Assembly: GCF_000204055.1 (NCBI RefSeq)
Contig: NW_006768790.1
Span: 575,534 to 639,533 of the forward strand
Reading direction: 5' to 3'
Length of the DNA stretch: 64,000 bases
Origin: Melampsora larici-populina 98AG31
Lineage: Eukaryota > Basidiomycota > Pucciniomycetes > Pucciniales > Melampsoraceae
A program made the translations under genes and the position numbers. Below, piece after piece: positions 33,279 through 44,600 of the stretch; positions within the stretch are counted from its first letter, which is position 1; each line of letters starts with the position of its first letter. The notes under the pieces are model-generated. The model saw only the letters and a program-made list of their open reading frames with translations. It was not told where the DNA came from and did no database searches.

Positions 33279-33761
33279 TGGTGGGGGAAAAGGGCCAGAA
33301 ACACCTGTGGACACAGGTTTAGAGTCAGCAATCTCGTTAGTAGGAGACGGAGAATGTAGCTTGAGAAAGTTACCAGCAGGGTTATCTTTGGAGTCCTTCC
33401 GGTATTGAGCAGAAGGAGATACATTTCTAAGCGCAGGGCGGTCTTTTGGGATGTAGCGCCAGAGAATTTTAGGCGGGGATTCAGAGCTTGCAGGCAAGAA
33501 GAAAACGGGCAAGCTCCTGGTGTCATTAATATCTCCTTTGCTGGTGCCGTGAAAGGTGCAACCGGCGTAGAAGTCCAAACCAATGGCAAAGCGCGCCATC
33601 ATTGAGAAATGGAAGACAAAGAAAGGATCATCCCTGGAGATGATCTCAGCAAAGAGGTCACGGAGATCCTCCCTGCTGAGATTGTTGCTGCCGTTGGCAG
33701 CCTGGTAATTGGTAAGGATAGCATTGATTTGTGAAAAAAGATGTGGGATGTTATGAGACAT
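33279..33761 (-). CDS. Uncharacterised protein, N-terminal domain shared with 37.9 kb relic
   Basis: The start at 33761 (MSHNIPHLFSQINAIL) gives a clean 160-codon frame down to the microsatellite. The segment LRDLFAEIISRDDPFFVFHF..ARFAIGLDFYAGCTFHG aligns with LCDCYSKIIPLAPAHFNYCF..AQHAMALDYFCGRKASG in the relic at 37246-38240 and with its copy at 58348-58736, so this is one protein family. Downstream the frame runs on through the microsatellite as about 75 alternating aromatic/aliphatic residues; the six-base unit keeps phase, so that tail is probably an artefact of the repeat or of an unseen splice site. Function unknown. Confidence 0.5.
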
Positions 33762-33849
33762 GGTGTATCCAAATAAGTTCTCAAAAAATATGTATGTATA
33801 ATAAGATAAAAGTAGAATGAATCCAGAAGAATTCAGCAAGAGAATACTT

Positions 33850-36080
33850 TAAGGAACTTATTCTAAAGATGTCTTTGAAATATAAAGTGGGAATAGGAAG
33901 AAGACTTGACTGTCCACTTAATATATCTCAGGTCATCATGAATGAGAAGTCGTTCATGGTAAAGAGATCAATCTATGATTTTTCAAAAAAGTTAAAGAGC
34001 ACAGTGTGCCAATCATTTGTCATAGAATGATCACTAAGATTTCACAGTGGCTCTTTCACAGATTAGAACACATGTCACCTATTCTCTTTTCTAGAAGTGC
34101 GCTCCTAGTCCAAGTTTTGTGATGTCAAAAATTCTCCTGTGTCAAATGGAATAATAATTTTAATTGTTGCAGTGCCAAACTATGTTGTTGTATCATCTAC
34201 TATGGTTTTGTATTTTAACTTTGAACCCTAAAGCTTATCTCAGCTCACCACCACCCTACTTTTTTTCCAAGTCCTCAATTTTCAAAATTTGGCCTTGTTC
34301 AAACCCATGAAATCCTGTGTACCTCAATAAAACCACATAAAACCCATGCTTTTGGAAACATGAGCTTGACACCTATGTACTCCACTTGCCCCATACACCC
34401 CTAAGTGACCCAAAATAAAAAATAAAAATTGAAATAAAATAAAATAGAATATAAAAAAAATGAAGCAAAAAATAACTAAATAAGTAATGTTGATAATAAT
34501 AAGGCTACATTTGGCTGGTGCATTTTAACGCACCTCATACCAAAAATTATATCAAATTTCTGATTTAATGCACGTTAAAAAAAGGCTCTTTGGCTGGGTT
34601 TTAATGCAAAATTCAATGAATTTAAACACCCAATAATGCACCATTAATGCACTCAAAAATAATTGACTCTACAGTCCATCATTTCCCTGACAATGTGCAT
34701 TCAGCTATTAAATCACCTCCATCCCCCACCAGATTTAGCACTTGACCCCATTCACCGTTGTTAACCTCCCTTTACACATTGCTATTCTTTCTCTCCTCAC
34801 CACACACATACCTCTAAACCAAAGTGGTCTTGACAGTTCAAAAGCAAGGGTAAATCATGTAATCACCAATCTCCAACTGAGGGGACAATGAGATCCACCT
34901 GTATGGACTGTTCAACCATCATGTTGTTGTGTGAGACAAAACAATCAGGATGGCAATGTCCAAAGTCTCACATCGCAAGCAATGTGTGAGTTGAACACAA
35001 TGCTTTGAATTGTTTTGAGAAAAATTGATTGGACAGGTTTTAGCCTTACAGCTTATAACTACAAAGCAATGTTTGTAGGAATTAAAATTGGTGTTCACCT
35101 TTGTTCTCCAACCTCCAAACATGATTTGCATTATAATGTACATTATTGACAAAATTTAAAATTTGAGATTTTAATTGAATCAACACATTTTGTGGCAGCA
35201 AAATGCACCCAAATTTCAGGTACATCAAGTTAATAATAAAAAATACAAATAAAATTAATAATGGTGTGTACAGTTCTGATCACCACACCGGCTAACGGAG
35301 TGTTAACCTTAAGGTGTGTTGGATGTGCTCCACCCAGGATGTTCTTTAATTGTTGTTCTGTAGCTCAATGTGTACATGGTAAGAATCACAGAACACATAT
35401 CAAGGCCTGTGCTTAGATCACCTCATGATGTTGTAGCCTTGGAAATAGGCAAGACTCAAAAAACATAGAAACCTCATGAAAAAATCACAGATCATGATGT
35501 GATGATTCTAAACATTACTTTTGATCAATACAAACCCATGGGTGAATTAGAATTAGAGGTCAAGTAGCGCAACACATACAAATACTGAGGATAACCTATA
35601 GCCACTTCTTGGGAAATGAATTGAAAAAAGTGCACAAACAAAGAAAGAAAGAAATTGTGCTTGATGAGATAATAATGAATCAGTCAACGAGATTGTTGGA
35701 CAAGGAAGAATTTTGGACTATGAGAGCAATGACTTGGTGATAAAGAGCTTATGAAATGGAAAAAATAATTGTGACACATGCATTCGAGGAAGAGGTCTTG
35801 GATCTGACAAGAGGCTCTAAAAGTGTCTAGTGTTTGCACTGTTGTGGAAATAAAATTTACTCAAGTCTTTTGGGAGACCTTTATATAGGACATTTTTTTA
35901 GTTTATGTTTTTCTTTTTTTTCTATGGGACCCTCTCAGCTCAGCACAACCCATTTCAATTTTGCATTTTTTGGCTCATTCTGTTCATTACATCAAACAGC
36001 CAAGGGACAAGGCCCTAAACAACAGCACTAGTCACAGAGGCAATAGACAACAAGATATTGAGACATTTTGATTTTGGGGG
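33850..36080. other. Non-coding stretch with TAATGCA-rich patch
   Basis: There is no gene. At 34500-34680 the motifs TGGCTGG and TTAATGCA recur in both orientations, as in subterminal parts of a MITE, but I could not pair the ends. A second AAATAAAA-rich tract lies at 34410-34470. The 35830-36080 part is a transcribed-looking T-rich segment without a coding frame. Confidence 0.3.
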
Positions 36081-37260
36081 TCTTTTTGGCTAAAAGAGGA
36101 CTAGATGAAACAAAAATAAGAAGCAGGTAGTCAGCAAGGAAGGAGTTACAGAAGAAAAATAGGAGGACTTACTCGAATTGGTCCAGGAATCAAAATCGAA
36201 CTCGATTCTGAAGCCAAGGTAGTAAGAGAGGTAGTAAGGTGATGGGTGGTAACGAGGGAGTAGCCAAAGGGTGCTAGTCCACTTTGGGCTTTGGAAACAA
36301 TCGATTCCGACCGGAATCACCGAAAACAAACAAAAACAACAAATAAACAAAGAAGAAACGAAGAATGAGATCGAGTCAATTCAAAAAACTTGGAACCGGT
36401 TAGAAGATGTGAGTGAGAAGGACAAGAAAGGACTTACACGTTAGGTTTTGTTAGGGCTGGGATGGAGCGAGACCTGAGGTATAAAAAGGAGGACATTGAA
36501 TCGTATCGAAGGGAGGGAGTTTTTGTGTGTGCAAGATTGATAGTTTTTTGTTATCCAGCGTTCAAAAGATAGATCGATCACTTTCCTTTCTTTCTTTTAT
36601 TCTCATCAAGCTGCTTCCTAAAGATCAGAGAGTAGAAAAACATCAGAAGTGTGAAGTGTTAGTTATTTTTTTCTTTTTCCATCGCATCAATAGAGAGATT
36701 GAACGTAAGAGAGAGAAAAAAAGTCTTATAATAAAAACTTACCTTTTATTATAAGGGTTACTGTTGCTAAAAGAGTGTTATCGAAGATTTTTGAAACCCT
36801 TATACGGGGGATTTTGAAATTTGGATTATTATTTTTATTTTTTTACTTATCTCACTTATCCACCTAGGGGTTTTGTCCTAGGGTATTGGGGTACCTTTTG
36901 CACTGCTACAGGTGCAAATTGCTGGGTTTAAAGTTGGATAGGGTGTGTAGGGTAGTTTTGGGATCAGTAGAAGTTGAAGAACAAGGTTTTGGAGGATTTT
37001 CAAAGTATTATTATTATTATTATTTTTACTTGCTGCGGGAAGCTTTTTGGAGACTTTCATTGGGGAACATAGTAAAAAACAGCTTGTTTACATCTGTTTT
37101 TGAACTGTAGGACCTTTACGGGAATTCTTAAAGCGGAACAAAAGCTTGTAGATTGGATATTCAAGGTCGGAAAGCTTATTTGGGTGGTAGTAGGGTTTGA
37201 AGAAGTGTCTCATTGTATTTTGAGGGCAGCTTAACGGTGTTTTGGTTACGGCTCTTGGCA
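36081..37260. other. LTR-like non-coding stretch
   Basis: The TATA-like GAGGTATAAAAAGGAGG at about 36476 lies in a purine-rich setting similar to that at 4540. A (TTA)n run is at 37007-37024. No coding frame and no matching second repeat are visible, so a decayed solo LTR is only a possibility. Confidence 0.3.
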
Positions 37261-38240
37261 GTTTATCCCCCTTGGGTTGTTTCTTCCCCTCGAGGCTCTG
37301 CCTATGCTCCACAGCGTAGGAGATCTACACTGTGTGCGCACATGCGTGCACATTTGTGCATTGGTTCTAAATCTCTTCTTGCATTTTGAGTTTAGACAGG
37401 CAACTGTTTTTTCAGTATGGCAGTTTTGGAAATGACAATGCATCAAATCAGGTTTAGAGAATGTTTTGTTCCATTCTGTGTTGTTACATTTGATGTTTTT
37501 TGGAAGATGCACAGATCTAATGTGTTGTTGTCTGGATTCAAAAGTTTTGTGAAAATTTTGACATATTGAACACTGAAAGTTTATAGTTTCTTCGAATAGA
37601 TCTTTTTCTGAGGGAAGGGTGATTGAGGGAGACATAGAGCTTTGACTTGGGATGTAAGTTGGATCAGAGTCTCTGAAACTGCTAGGGTTAGGAGGATTGA
37701 TCTTGTCATCCAAGGAAAAGGGTAACTGAGGTAAGTCGTTGGTTGAGCCTCTAGCTCCAGGAGGGTTGATGTGATTATCAAAGTAAAAGTTCAGTTCAGG
37801 CAATTCAGGAGGATTGATGTTGTCAGCAAAAGAAAATGGGATGTCAGACATATTGGTGGTTGATTCTCTAGCTTGAGGAGGATTGATGTTGTCATCTTCA
37901 TCAAAAGCTTTGAGCACACCTTTCACCCCAGTCAGTTGAAGTAGCATAGTGGTGACAAAATTTTGCTTGGCAGAGTCCCAGAAGCCTTCCTTCCACAGAA
38001 ATAGTCGAGGGCCATTGCATGTTGAGCAAAAGGAGCAAAGCAATAATTGAAGTGAGCGGGGGCAAGAGGGATGATTTTTGAGTAGCAATCACAAAGAGTT
38101 TGTATATTGATATCTCTGCTGCCATGCAAGCCTCTGTAGTCCTCCATGAGCTTGGTGGTGCATTGAAAAAAGACCTTGTCAAAGGTGGGCAGGGGGTTAA
38201 GACATGGCTGTTGTTTGTTCCAAAAATAAAAAATTGACAT
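37246..38240 (-). pseudogene. C2H2-type zinc-finger protein with INPP repeats, frameshifted
   Basis: The 5' frame (38240-37932) starts MSIFYFWNKQQPCLNPLPT and carries the domain shared with 33279-33761. A one-base deletion near 37950, visible by comparison with 58460-58530, shifts it into the frame that continues to 37246. That part has four DNINPP-like repeats (residues about 60-150 of that frame) each preceded by FSF/FYF-type segments. A zinc finger FQCSICQNFHKTF..HIRSVH and two further cysteine/histidine clusters ending CTHVRTQC follow. It would be a nuclear, possibly DNA-binding, protein. The end is overlapped by a KDZ-type terminus, and a CACTA MITE sits just upstream of the start. Confidence 0.6.
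37272..37340 (+). repeat. KDZ-type element terminus, solitary copy
   Basis: The segment aligns with both ends of the element at 5786-7694: TTTCTTCCCCTCGAGGCTCT, GCCTATGCTCCACAGCGTAG and GAGATCTAC correspond in order to the GATTCTTACC..GCTCAGCCTAC..GCGTAGGA..TCTAC series. No partner terminus is visible in the neighbourhood. It overlaps the 3' end of the C2H2 relic and seems to have truncated it. Confidence 0.5.
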
Positions 38241-38271
38241 TATGTTTCAATTCAGAAGAGTTACTATCAGA

Positions 38272-39034
38272 CACTACCAAAAATATAATATTTTCTGGAC
38301 AGAAAAGGAAAGTATGTACCTGGGAAAATATTGAGAGCTCAGGAAGAGAGCCGAAAATACAAAACAAAAACCTTGTTTGCATATTGGTGAATTTACTGAT
38401 GAACCTTCATTTTCATCAAATTACAACCCGTAACCAATACCAAAGTTTGGCCCATGAGATTCCCAAGCACATTTTCATTTCTAAGAAACCACATAACTTT
38501 GGCAATTCTTGTCTAAAAGCCTTGATTACTAGCACCTTAGAATGCCACATGTGTGATAAACGTACTTTGCTAAGGTCTCAAATCCATAGCTCTTGAATGG
38601 AACAAGTTATCCAAGTTTGAATAAACATACACATTATTTGTCCTGGAATCTTTGGAAGACTAGTTACACATCAAACGTCTCAATGAAAGCTCTGGAGGAA
38701 TTGTTCAGCTTTCCAATGGACCCAAAATTGAAGGGTTTGATCGATAATTGTAGAAGTTATGGGTATTATTAGAAATCAAAATCTGTTTCAGAATGTTCAG
38801 AGATAAATATCTGCAGTTGTTACAGGTTGTGATTTGATGAAAATGAATGTTTATGGTTAGTACATTCATCAATACGGACTGTAAAAATACAGAAAAATAT
38901 GGGAATTAAAGCTCTAATAGCAGGGAACATGGCTCATATTTTTTATTATTTTTGGCTCTCTTCCTGATCTTTCAATATTTTTCTATGTAAGTACTTTTCT
39001 TTTCCGTCCAGAAAATATTATCTTTTGGGTAGTG
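38272..39034. mobile_element. CACTA (CMC/EnSpm-like) MITE, 763 bp
   Basis: Terminal inverted repeats of about 88 bp begin CACTACCAAAAATATAATAT on the left and, reverse-complemented, CACTACCCAAAAGATAATAT on the right, about 85 percent identical and including TTTTCTGGAC and AGGAAGAGAGCC. The flanks are a 3 bp duplication AGA (38269-38271 and 39035-39037). A CACTA start and 3 bp duplication define the superfamily. The interior is non-coding, so it depends on an autonomous partner. A related solitary terminus is at 4098-4205. Confidence 0.85.
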
Positions 39035-39039
39035 AGAAA

Positions 39040-41400
39040 AGGTGTACCAAATTGACAAACCTTGTGAACAAAAGCAGCAGGAAGCTAAAGATTGAGGTGA
39101 GAAAAAGAAAAGATGATGGGGAGAAACATTCTGTTGAAAGTAATTCGAACAAAAGTAAAATCAGTCAACCATGTTTGAGACTACAGCTTGAAATCACCCA
39201 ATGATGTCATGATCATCATATGATCACTGGTTTGATTGTCCTTTCCAATACACCACTCTTAGATTGTCAACACTGGTCAGTGTAAGCCATATAGATGATT
39301 CACTGGATCTCATTCAAATGATTGGGAATGATCAGGCGCAAGGCAGAGGGCTTGACTGCTCTGGCAAGCTTTCTGCTATCAACTGTATGCATTTAAAAAT
39401 TGAGAGGAGTGGTTTGAATCAATTCAAAATGTGATAGCATAGTATTAGTTTGCCTTATGTACCAAAGACAAGGCGTGAGATCTCTCTCACTTGTTTTGAA
39501 TTCTGACTTTTGAGTTTTTGGAAATTTGACTTCTGACCTCGCACCACAGCCTACCACAGCCCACAACGCATCACACCAGTGACCACAGCTTGCAACCATG
39601 GTCACTGGTTATTGACACTGGATATACATAGGTCACATCATTATCATCCCACAAAACAACATCTGTAATTCAAGTCAATCAATTACAGGCCATCCTGAAG
39701 TCTATCTGAAAACTCAAAAGCACCGTTTAGGATCAGACTTTACTTGTCTTCAAGATTGTAGTCTTCAGATTTCAGAATCAATTGATATTTGGTTTGTTTT
39801 TCACAAGGAATCTTGCCAAAGAAGTAATTGATCCTTTCAAATACTGTAAACCAGCTGTAAAGAATTGACTTTTGAGAGCCCATGCCACATTTATAGTTCA
39901 CTTCTCAAGATTATCTTTGGTCTTGATTGAAGCACTTAAATCAGCTTGCATCAGCATCATGAAATGAGACCGCAAAGACTGAATTGTCAGATTGACTCTT
40001 CTAGGAGCCAAAATATGGAACACTAGCAGATCAGCGGCCGGCGCCGCCCTGAGGGATCTCAATCAAACTAATTTAGCATTTGATTCTTGTGAAAATTGAA
40101 CTGTCTCCACCAACATTCCATGGTATATGATCTGATGTATTGCAGGTCAAAGTTTTTTTTCAAACATATAGCATTCAATCTACCTTCAGCACTGCACATT
40201 TTCTTTTGGGACAACTGCTGCATTAGCCAAGAAATATGACTTGAAGCATTTTATGAAATATTATCAATTCCTTGATCTCATAGGCATGAGGCAGATATAA
40301 GGCAGGAACAAAAACAGAATCTTGCTAGACCAACAGGGGAGAAGAGCATTCAACATAGCTATCAGCATGAAAAATACTCATGGATGCACTCAACAAACAC
40401 CCAATTTTGACTATACTTTCTCAGATCACAGCTTTTCTGTGTGGTAAAGGCTTTCATCTTTAAAGATTCTGATGCTTTCCTGCTTGGTTTTTTCTGCTCT
40501 ACTTTAATCAACATCTCTTGTTCTTCCAGTACCCCAATTCTGTCAACCAATAACCATGCAATTGAACATGCAAATCACAACATTTTTGCTGCACATTATT
40601 CATGCTCTAATTGTCTATCATTTGAGTTGTACACAATGGATTGGGTGGTATGTGAGGTGACTGAAGAAATGTAGCTGACGTCAATGGTGATGCCAAATAA
40701 GAAAATTCAAATGTGTCAACATCATTGCACCCCACAATATCTCATGCATGCTCTCACAGCGTCACATCACAACCAATTCCAAAACCCTTTAAGACAAAGG
40801 TTGTTACTGTAACTGGACATAACCTTGTGGATTGACTGGAATCAATCTACTCGCCAGTTCTTCAGTAAATCAGCCCCAGATTCCATATTTGTATTGGGTG
40901 CGGTCTTATCACACATAGTGTTGGTTAGAAACCCCAGCACATTTCACCATCTGTTCAGATCAAGCAATGAAAAGACCTCTTTGTGTGTTGCCACTCAACT
41001 TGATTGAACCCACCCCAGCCGCAATTGCCAGCATAGCTATTGTCTTAAACAGAGACATGAGAGATAGATGGTGTTGAACATGTTCCAGGTAAACATCACA
41101 GGTCAGGTGGAATTCTTCATCCAGTCTTCAATCACAATCAGTCAATATCCTTTAGTTGAAGTGAATACACTCAGAGCACCAGCACCTCTAGATTGAGGCC
41201 ATAAGCTTAAAGTGTAAGCAAATCAACCACCAATTCAAGACAGATCATAGCTACATACACAAAAATCCCTATCAAATCTAACTCTCTGCTTTCAACCCAT
41301 TTTCCATGCGCTTAGCATACTTGCTATTACAATTTCAAACTATAATCCTTGCAGCCAAAGGAGACCAATCTTATGATTCTGAATCAAATTTTTCACTCAG
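39040..41400. other. Non-coding stretch
   Basis: There is no gene I can support. A minus-strand frame at 40362-40550 (IGVLEEQEMLIKVEQKKPSR) might be a coding remnant but has no partner exon. The repeat at 39660-39805 is listed separately. Confidence 0.3.
39660..39805 (+). repeat. Dispersed repeat, inverted copy at 56360-56500
   Basis: The stretch CTGTAATTCAAGTCAATCAA through GATTGTAGTCTTCAGAT aligns with the reverse complement of 56360-56500 for about 140 bp at roughly 85 percent. Neither copy has clear terminal structures. It is a shared end or fragment of an unidentified element. Confidence 0.6.
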
Positions 41401-41412
41401 CTTAGTTTTCAT

Positions 41413-41625
41413 TCATACAATCCAGGTAGATCTTAAACAGACAAAAAAACCATACACAAATGGCACAGCATCAATCTCCATCATGCAATCCATACACAAA
41501 ACATATCTGGACACAACTTCAAAAATTCCAATTTTGATGATACCGCCTCTTGGAGGAAACTGTCCAAAGTGGCCTGTTTCAATCAAATCAGCCAATCAGG
41601 CTTATGTGACACAATCAGTGCAATT
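41413..41625 (-). pseudogene. Coding fragment split by the hAT insertion (downstream part)
   Basis: The minus-strand frame reads DLIETGHFGQFPPRGGIIKI and VLCMDCMMEIDAVPFVYGFF. Its upstream partner is at 46031-46182. Read across the hAT element, removing one target duplication copy leaves a protein-like sequence on both sides, although with a stop and a frameshift near the junction. The protein is not recognised. Confidence 0.4.
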
Positions 41626-41633
41626 GGTATAGA

Positions 41634-44600
41634 CAACGTCGAAACCACCCCGCATCATATAGTGCAAGCGCTGCGGAAGCGCTGCGGGACTTCCACTAAA
41701 AATAGGGGGTATTTTTGTAGTGGCTGGTGCGCACCCCTATTTGGAAAAGGAGAATACCTGTAGTGGTACATCTGCAGCGCTCAGGCCCCCTTGTAGTGTG
41801 GACACATGTATAGAGGTACATATAGCGGTCGCTATGACCTGTATATACCCATGCCCACCATATCCAATCCTGTATCTGTCCATGCCCTGCGCCCCAGACG
41901 AAATACCCCTCCCCTTCTTTCCAAATTACACCCGACCACCTCATCTATCACCTCAAATCGACCACCCTCACCATCATTTCAACATCACCACTCTCAATTG
42001 TCCACCATTTGGCAGAACATTCAACTAACGGTTATCAAGAGTACCAATGACCAGGCATGGTCTGAGCAGCACTCGGTGTAAGTCCATATTTGACATATAT
42101 AAAATGTCAACCTGTTTGCTTGCTGACATTTTTCTTCCGCCTCTAATCCATTTCTAGTTTCATTCTGCACCCACTTTGCCTTACGATTTAATCAAAACAA
42201 CTTTTGCAGTATCATTCTTCAATCACTCTATCCAATTTCAGCTTATCTACCTCAACCACATCCAATTCTATCCTACTTTTCTCAGCTCAACCGTGATTTT
42301 CATTTCAAACATCTCCCACCTATAACCACTGTTTCTGTGTCATTATGATACCTTCAACTTCTCAGATCAAACCAGATCGATTGATTCGAACGAACTCTCG
42401 AATCAATCTGGCTCCATCGTCAACTGCCCCAACCCAGTCGCCTTCAGGGCGATCTCTCCGGCCAAGGACACCAGTTAGACCTTCACCTGGCTTTGTCTTT
42501 ACCTCTCCCGACGCTCGACGATCTCTTGCATCTCCAACTCCTGGTCCCTCAAATTCCGAATCTCTCTTTGCCCCAATTGATGGGCTTTTTCTGGCGGTCC
42601 CTGAAGATGAGGATGAAGTATTGGAACTTCAATCAACATCAACCAGAAAACGAACCAATCGTCAGACCGGAAAAATGGCAGTTAAGAAGAGGAAAAAAGT
42701 AAGCCGTCTAATCTTTCACTTTCCTTTCTGTCGAATTATTGCTTTCAATGACTAAAGTTGATATTCTACTTTTCAATCTCTAGGATGAGACGGTTCCTGA
42801 CTGTGTAGATCTTGATCAAGACTCTGGAGACGAAATCGTTCCAATAAGACCCAGGACCGGTATCAGAGCTTCACAACTGGCTCGGGTTAGAGAATTACTC
42901 AAGTACTTTCACCCTCCGATCTATCCAACTGGCCAGGTTAGTTTCTTTCAAAATTCTTTTTGGTTCAATATTCAATACTGATATATGTTCAGCAGACCTC
43001 TGGTGATCCACGGCTTTATAGGTGTCGGTGGTGCCGCGCTCGATTCCTCAAAGGATTGACTAGCTATTATAACTTGTACGGTCATCGAGATGGAAGCAAA
43101 GGTCGACCCGCTTGCCCCAGGCGATCCCAAGCCTTAGCTGCCGGTATGGATCTTCCACCGTCGTGGGAGGAGCAGCAGAGATTGTTGCAAGGACAAAGCT
43201 CAGGAACCCTCGATCACTTTGTTTCCAAGGATAAGTTTAGTGTTGATCTTCTCAACCTCACGTGTGTCATCTGGGTGATTTGTCAAGCATTACCGTGGGC
43301 TCGGTTTCAAGACAATCCCTTGCGAGCAGCGTTCCGATTTGCGAACGTTTCAGCAGCTCTTAGATCAGCAGTATGGGCAGCAAATGCTGCTAGACGGCTT
43401 TACGCTGGATTGCACCAGACTGTTCTGGAAACCATCATGGTATGTCTTTGCTTTTATCGATCTTTTGCTTCTGTTTCACTATTTTGACTTTATAAATCTT
43501 TTTATTCTTTTTTTGGTCTTTGTATTTATGTAGAAAAATTCAAGCAAGTTCTGCCTGATTCATGATGGCTGGGCCACTCGTCGGAGCCGCTATGCCTTTA
43601 TCGGCATGAATGTCACATTCATTGATGACCAATGGGAATTTCAGACAGTTCATCTTGGTCTAAAGCTGGCCGCGTGGAACCACTCTGGTGTCCTACTTGC
43701 ACGACCTGTGGCTCAATTCCTCATCAAGCATGGTCTATATCATAAGATAAGTTTTCTTTTTCTTTTTCGTTTTCTGACATTGTCTTCAAACTTAAACCTA
43801 ATCTACTTTGTTTATCTACATGTTAGCCCAAACCACTGATTTGGGCTCCAACAACCAACCCCTTGCTTATGAACTACAGAGGATGTTTCAAGATGCTACA
43901 CCGAGTGTTGACTGGCCAGCAGGACGTATGCAGATTTGCTGCTATGCTCACAAGCTAGCCCTGCTTGTCAAGCACGGTCTAGCCTCGATTGGTCTTGATC
44001 CCGGCCACACCAAGCCAACCACCCAGCCTCTTTTCAACATTCCCACCCCCTCCATCACTCTTAACGATGAACCTGATGTGATGCAAGTCGAAGATGAAGA
44101 TGAAACTGATGAATCCGACGCTAGCAAATCTGAGTTTCGCAACGGTGGATCTGACAATGACGGTGACAACATTGAGCAGCTCTCTCATATTCCTGCTGTC
44201 TTACCTGGTTCAACAAGAAGCCGACCTGACCTAGTGATTCAAGCAATCAAGAAGGTAATCTTTCTTCATGCTCTTATCAACTTTCTTCATCTCAATACTG
44301 ATTTAATTCTCTGCAGATCGATCGAGTAAGCCGTCTTATTGCTCGCCGTCCATCGCGACGACTGGAATTCCGCAACCGTGCAAAGGCATTGGGTAGGACT
44401 TTGCGTTGTCCTATCCTTGGTGTGTCCAGCAAATGGAACGGCCTGCACCAGAGCCAATCAATCATGGTAGATGGAGCTGAGGTAAGTTTTCTAATTTCTC
44501 AGGTCAGCTGGTTTTGAATATCACTAACAATTGACCTTACTTACAGGTGATAAATCAGATGTTAGCAAATGACCAGGAGGGGTATTTTCAAGAAATATCA

